Assembly: GCF_002161235.1 (NCBI RefSeq)
Contig: NZ_NFHE01000012.1
Coordinates: forward strand, 1-64,000
Reading direction: 5' to 3'
DNA: 64,000 nt
Source: Pseudoflavonifractor sp. An85
GTDB taxonomy: Bacteria; Bacillota; Clostridia; Oscillospirales; Oscillospiraceae
The position numbers and the translations under genes were made by a program. Shown one piece after another: positions 60,108-64,000 of this stretch (positions are counted from its first letter, which is position 1; each line of letters starts with the position of its first letter). The notes under the pieces were generated by a model. It ran no database searches. It was not told where the DNA came from and saw only the letters and a program-made list of their open reading frames with translations.

Positions 60108-61991
60108 ATGCCCTATCAAGCAGGACAATTTGATATTGCCGTCATTGGGGCGGGCCACGCCGGTGTCGAGGCGGCTCTCGCCGCCGCCCGGCTGGGCCTT
60201 CGCACCCTGTGCTTTACCATCAATCTGGACGCCGTGGGCAACATGCCCTGTAACCCCGCCATCGGCGGCACGGGCAAGGGCCACCTGGTGCGGGAAATTG
60301 ACGCATTGGGGGGCGAAATGGCCAAAGCCGCCGACGCCGCCTGCATCCAATACCGGATGCTCAACCGGGGCAAAGGCCCCGCGGTGTGGTCTCTGCGGGC
60401 CCAGGCGGACCGGCGGCGATACCAGGAGGTGTGCAAGCACACCCTGGAGTGCCAGTCCAACCTGTGGGTGAAGCAGGGGGAGATTGTGGACATTCTCACC
60501 GACGATACCGGCGCGGTGTCTGCCGTGGTCACCGAGACCGGGGCCACCTATGAGGTGAAAGCTGCCATCATCGCCAGCGGCACCTATTTGAAGGGACGCA
60601 CCATTGTGGGCCCTGTGGTGCGGGACTCGGGGCCTGACGGCATGGCCGCCGCCCAGTCCCTGTCCAGCTGTCTGGAGCGGCTGGGGCTGCGCCTGCGCCG
60701 GTTTAAGACTGGCACGCCCCCCCGGGTCCACCGCCGCAGTGTGGATTTCTCCCCCATGGAACTGCAAGAGGGGGACCAGGAAGTGGTGCCCTTCTCCTTT
60801 ACCACCCAGGAGCCGCCAAAAAACCAGGCGGTGTGCTACCTCACCTACACCAATGAGCACACCCACGACATCATTCGGGCCAACTGGGACCAATCCCCCC
60901 TGTTTGACGGTACCATTGAAGGGGTAGGCCCCCGCTATTGTCCCTCCATTGAGACCAAAGTGGAGCGATTCCCCGAGAAAACCCGCCACCAGCTGTTCAT
61001 TGAGCCCATGGGCCTGAACACCGAGGAGCTGTACATCCAGGGCTTTTCCTCCTCCCTGCCCGAGCAGGTGCAGGTGGAGATGCTCCACACCATCCCGGGG
61101 CTGGAGGAGGCGGAGATGACCCGCCCCGCTTACGCCATCGAGTACGACTGCGTGGACCCCACCCAGCTGCTGCCCACCCTGGAGTTTAAGGGGGTGCCGG
61201 GGCTGTACGGCGCGGGCCAGTTCAACGGCTCCTCCGGCTACGAGGAGGCCGCCGCCCAGGGCCTCATTGCGGGCATCAACGCCGCATTGAAGCTGAAAGG
61301 GGAGCCGCCCCTCATTCTCACCCGGGGAGACGGGTACATCGGGGTCTTGATTGACGACCTGGTCACCAAGGGCACCGAAGAGCCCTACCGCATGATGACC
61401 TCCCGCACCGAGTATCGCCTGCTCCACCGCCAGGACAACGCCGACCAGCGTCTGTGCCACCTGGGCCACCGGGTGGGGCTGGTGAGCGAGGCGCGGATGC
61501 GGCAAGTGGAGGAGAAATACAAGGCGGTGGAGCGGGAGGCCAAGCGGCTGGAACATACGGGAGCCGCCCCTTCCCAAGCGCTGGATGACATGCTGGCCAC
61601 CCGGGGCGAGCCACCCTGTCCCCACGGGGCCCGGTTGGCGGATCTCCTCCGCCGTCCACGGGTGACGTACACCGACCTCACCCCCTTTGACCCGGAGCGT
61701 CCCCAGATTTCCACCGAAATTGCACAGCAAGTGGAAATCTCGGTGAAATATCAGGGATACATTGAGCGGCAGATGCGGCAGGTGGCCGACATGGCCAAGC
61801 TGGAGCGCCGGGCCATTCCCACCGACACCGACTACAACGCCATTCAGGGCCTGCGCCTGGAGGCCAGGCAAAAGCTGAGCCAGATTCAGCCCTTGAACCT
61901 GGGCCAGGCGGGGCGCATCAGCGGCGTGAGTCCGGCGGATCTAACCGCCTTGATGATCTGGCTGGACCGGGGCCATAACCCGTCAAACTGA
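60108..61991 (+). CDS. mnmG: tRNA uridine-5-carboxymethylaminomethyl modification enzyme MnmG (GidA)
   Basis: 627 residues. The FAD-binding motif is [19 protein letters not shown] and the second signature is [22 protein letters not shown]. It uses FAD and methylenetetrahydrofolate with MnmE to modify U34 of several tRNAs. The C-terminal helices needed for MnmE interaction are intact. The partner mnmE is not in this window. ATG follows AAAGGA. Confidence 0.97.
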   Translation: MPYQAGQFDIAVIGAGHAGVEAALAAARLGLRTLCFTINLDAVGNMPCNPAIGGTGKGHLVREIDALGGEMAKAADAACIQYRMLNRGKGPAVWSLRAQADRRRYQEVCKHTLECQSNLWVKQGEIVDILTDDTGAVSAVVTETGATYEVKAAIIASGTYLKGRTIVGPVVRDSGPDGMAAAQSLSSCLERLGLRLRRFKTGTPPRVHRRSVDFSPMELQEGDQEVVPFSFTTQEPPKNQAVCYLTYTNEHTHDIIRANWDQSPLFDGTIEGVGPRYCPSIETKVERFPEKTRHQLFIEPMGLNTEELYIQGFSSSLPEQVQVEMLHTIPGLEEAEMTRPAYAIEYDCVDPTQLLPTLEFKGVPGLYGAGQFNGSSGYEEAAAQGLIAGINAALKLKGEPPLILTRGDGYIGVLIDDLVTKGTEEPYRMMTSRTEYRLLHRQDNADQRLCHLGHRVGLVSEARMRQVEEKYKAVEREAKRLEHTGAAPSQALDDMLATRGEPPCPHGARLADLLRRPRVTYTDLTPFDPERPQISTEIAQQVEISVKYQGYIERQMRQVADMAKLERRAIPTDTDYNAIQGLRLEARQKLSQIQPLNLGQAGRISGVSPADLTALMIWLDRGHNPSN

Positions 61992-62008
61992 GAAAAGAGG
62001 CTGGTACC

Positions 62009-63340
62009 ATGAGACGATTTTTAGCCATCATTTTGTGTAAACTCATGCGCGTGGTGGGCAAGATGCTGGGCCGGGGCTCCTCCCTGCCGGGACAATTTGC
62101 CCTGAAGGTGTGCCCCGATGTGCTGGGCCGGGTGAAGCTGCCCCCCTACGTCATCGCCGTCACCGGCTCCAACGGCAAGACCTCCACAGTGGAGATGATT
62201 GCCGCCATTTTGAAGGCCGCGGGGAAGAACGTGGTGTACAACGCCGAGGGCTCCAACCAGATTGAAGGTGTCACCACCCTCATCCTGTCCCAGTGCGATC
62301 TGTCTGGCCGGGTGCGGGGGGACGTGCTCCTGTTGGAGAGCGACGAGCGGTACGCCCGCCACACCTTCCACTGGTTCCACCCCACCCACTTTGTCATCAC
62401 CAACCTGTACCGGGACCAGCTCACCCGCAACGGACACCCCCAGTGGGTGTATGACGCCATCCTCCCCGCCATTCACCCCTCCACCACTCTGGTGCTCAAC
62501 GCCGACGACCCCCTGGTGGCTTGCTTTGCCCACCAGGGCAACCCGGTGAAGTGGTTCGGGCTGGAGGCCTGGCCCGGGGCCACCCGTGAGCACCACGGCA
62601 TGTATAACGACGGGGCCTTCTGCCCTGCCTGCGGCGCGCCCATGGAGTATGAGCTGTACCACTACAACCACATCGGCCACTACCACTGCACCCAGTGCGA
62701 CCACCACCGGCCCCACCCCGACTTTGCGGTGACGGGCCTGGACCTGGAGGCGGGACAGCTGGTGCTGGACGGGGACACCCCCATTCAGCTGGCCTTCCGC
62801 TCCATTTACAACGTGTACAACATCCTGGCCGCCTGGTCCGCCTGCCGCATGATCGGGGTGGACAAGGGTACCGCCGCCGGGGTCATCAACAACTACATTT
62901 TGAAGAATGGCCGCATGGTGCGCTTCACCCTGGGCCACCACAAGGGCACGTTGCTCACCAGTAAGCACGAAAATTCTGTGGCCTACGACACCAATCTGCG
63001 CTACATCCGGGATTTGGGCACCCCCTGTTCCGTGCTGGTGGTGGTGGACTCCATCTCCCGCAAGTATTTTACCGGAGAGACCAGCTGGCTGTGGGACATT
63101 GACTTCGACCAGCTCTCCGCCCCCCATGTGCAGCGGGTGGTGCTGGCGGGACGGTACGTCCACGACCTGGCTCTGCGCTTTGAGTGTTCCTCGGTGCCCC
63201 AGGACAAGCTGGTGCTGTCGGCCAACATCCACCAGGCGGTGGAGCTGCTGGAGGGCAGTGGGGACGAGGATTTGTACGTGGTCACCTGCTTCTCCGACCG
63301 GGACAAGGTACTGGACCGGGTGGAACTGGAAGACAAGTAA
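62009..63340 (+). CDS. murT: MurT-like Mur-ligase subunit
   Basis: 443 residues. Mur ligase features are AVTGSNGKTSTVEMIA (P-loop), NLYRDQLTRNGH and NADDPLVACFA, with a zinc ribbon CPACGAPME and CTQCDHHR. The C-terminal DUF1727 region keeps ETSWLWDIDF and VVLAGRYVHDLALRFE, but the usual NPxGxN loop before it reads SKHENSVAYDTN. In Gram-positives MurT with GatD amidates glutamate of lipid II. Here both subunits depart from the standard motifs, so the substrate might differ. ATG follows AGAGG; gatD starts 13 nt later. Confidence 0.85.
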   Translation: MRRFLAIILCKLMRVVGKMLGRGSSLPGQFALKVCPDVLGRVKLPPYVIAVTGSNGKTSTVEMIAAILKAAGKNVVYNAEGSNQIEGVTTLILSQCDLSGRVRGDVLLLESDERYARHTFHWFHPTHFVITNLYRDQLTRNGHPQWVYDAILPAIHPSTTLVLNADDPLVACFAHQGNPVKWFGLEAWPGATREHHGMYNDGAFCPACGAPMEYELYHYNHIGHYHCTQCDHHRPHPDFAVTGLDLEAGQLVLDGDTPIQLAFRSIYNVYNILAAWSACRMIGVDKGTAAGVINNYILKNGRMVRFTLGHHKGTLLTSKHENSVAYDTNLRYIRDLGTPCSVLVVVDSISRKYFTGETSWLWDIDFDQLSAPHVQRVVLAGRYVHDLALRFECSSVPQDKLVLSANIHQAVELLEGSGDEDLYVVTCFSDRDKVLDRVELEDK

Positions 63341-63352
63341 GGGGTGAGAGGG

Positions 63353-64000
63353 ATGAAACTACAATTTGTGCATCTGTGTCCCCAGCGCATGAGCCTGTAT
63401 GGGGAGTACGCCAACCTGGTGATGTTGCAGCGCATGGCCCAGGAGTTGGGCCATGAGGTGGAAATCGTGGCCGGGGAGACCCCCGACCTGTCGGAGGCTC
63501 ACCTCATCTACATGGGCTGCGGCACCGAGCGGGGACAGAAGTTTGCCTTGGAGGTGCTGCGTCCCCAGGTGGACGGGCTGAAAGGGGCCCTGGACCGAGG
63601 CGCTGTGGTGCTGTTTACCGGAAACGCCATGGAGGTGCTGGGCCAGTCCATCACCGACACCCAGGGTAAGGTGTGGGAAGGCCTGGGTCTCACCGAGTTT
63701 ACCACCATTGAGACCCGCCAGCGCACCCCCCACGACGTGATTGCCAACACCCCGCCGGGATACTCCCCTGTGGTGGGCTTTATGAACAAGTGCTCTCTCA
63801 CTGCCGGGGTGTCCAGCCCCATGTTTGAGAGTTTGGAAATGGGCTTCGGCAACGACTGCCAGCGTGGCCCCGAGGGGTACCTCAGCGGCAACCTGATGGC
63901 CACCCACCTCACCGGCCCCGTGCTGGTGAAGAACCCCGCCCTGGCCCATGAGGTGCTGCGCCGGGTTCTGACCTGTGCGGGGGCTGAGGTGCCGGAGACG
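63353..64000 (+). CDS. GatD-like amidotransferase lacking catalytic residues (partial, runs off the edge)
   Basis: 216 codons to the window end; the full family protein is about 240. The overall pattern (KLQFVHLCPQRMSLYGEYAN start; GPVLVKNPAL near the end) is that of the GatD family, the glutaminase half of lipid II amidase, and it follows murT by 13 nt. The region that should hold the nucleophile Cys (normally CGGYQxLG) reads LFTGNAMEVLG (87-97), and the catalytic His before GP is replaced by Thr (ATHLTGPV, 183-190). The glutaminase is therefore probably inactive or uses other residues. ATG at 63353 follows GAGAGG. Confidence 0.8.
   Translation, partial: MKLQFVHLCPQRMSLYGEYANLVMLQRMAQELGHEVEIVAGETPDLSEAHLIYMGCGTERGQKFALEVLRPQVDGLKGALDRGAVVLFTGNAMEVLGQSITDTQGKVWEGLGLTEFTTIETRQRTPHDVIANTPPGYSPVVGFMNKCSLTAGVSSPMFESLEMGFGNDCQRGPEGYLSGNLMATHLTGPVLVKNPALAHEVLRRVLTCAGAEVPET

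Overview
The window is chromosomal DNA from a GC-rich, low-GC-phylum (Firmicutes/Clostridia) bacterium. It most resembles a gut Oscillospiraceae such as the Flavonifractor or Pseudoflavonifractor group. The evidence is the Bacillus-like replication-origin synteny (gyrA, gyrB, remB, recF, yaaA, dnaN, dnaA, then rpmH, rnpA, yidD, yidC, jag), the yaaO-yaaQ-holB-ricT block, strong AGGAGG ribosome sites, TTGACA/TATAAT promoters, MurT/GatD, DivIVA/SepF and long secreted glycosidases. The genus is inferred, not shown.

Layout. 1-1.9 kb: end of an IS3-like element, a small membrane protein, and pcp/rnhA. 2-8.7 kb: a 2257-residue surface protein. 9-18.2 kb, minus strand: gyrA, gyrB, remB, recF, yaaA, dnaN, dnaA, with DnaA-box-like repeats between dnaN and dnaA. 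18.6-21.7 kb, plus strand: rpmH, rnpA, yidD, yidC, jag. The strand flips between dnaA and rpmH, as expected at oriC. 21.7-22.3 kb: a gene-free stretch with two inverted, diverged repeat copies. 22.3-26.8 kb: yaaO, c-di-AMP receptor yaaQ, holB, ricT, and a HAD phosphatase. 27-33.3 kb: a 2104-residue secreted GH2 beta-galactosidase-like enzyme.

33.4-48.26 kb is an integrated mobilizable element of lower GC. It is bounded by 49-bp imperfect terminal inverted repeats and carries a large serine recombinase, a MobV relaxase with a candidate oriT, a TnpW-like protein, a sigma-like protein, a LacI regulator, a MATE exporter, an AAC(3) aminoglycoside acetyltransferase and two alpha/beta hydrolases. 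An IS3-family element with a 3-bp target duplication has inserted into its CHC2 zinc-finger primase-like gene. The architecture recalls Tn4451/Tn4453 (TnpX plus Mob/Pre plus TnpW).

48.26-54.8 kb, minus strand: HlyD-like protein, yggS, sepF and divIVA (cell division), and mnmA, an MBL hydrolase, miaA and hfq (tRNA modification and RNA chaperone). 55-64 kb, plus strand: a GtrII-like membrane protein, a shikimate-kinase-like protein with altered substrate residues, a DEAD-box helicase, a metallophosphoesterase, mnmG, and a divergent MurT/GatD pair. The GatD-like partner lacks the expected catalytic Cys and His and runs off the right edge.

Most promising items: the element and its oriT, the glutaminase-dead GatD-like protein, the inverted-repeat intergene at 21.8-22.2 kb, and the two giant surface enzymes that share a [VI]TxTGD C-terminal signal.
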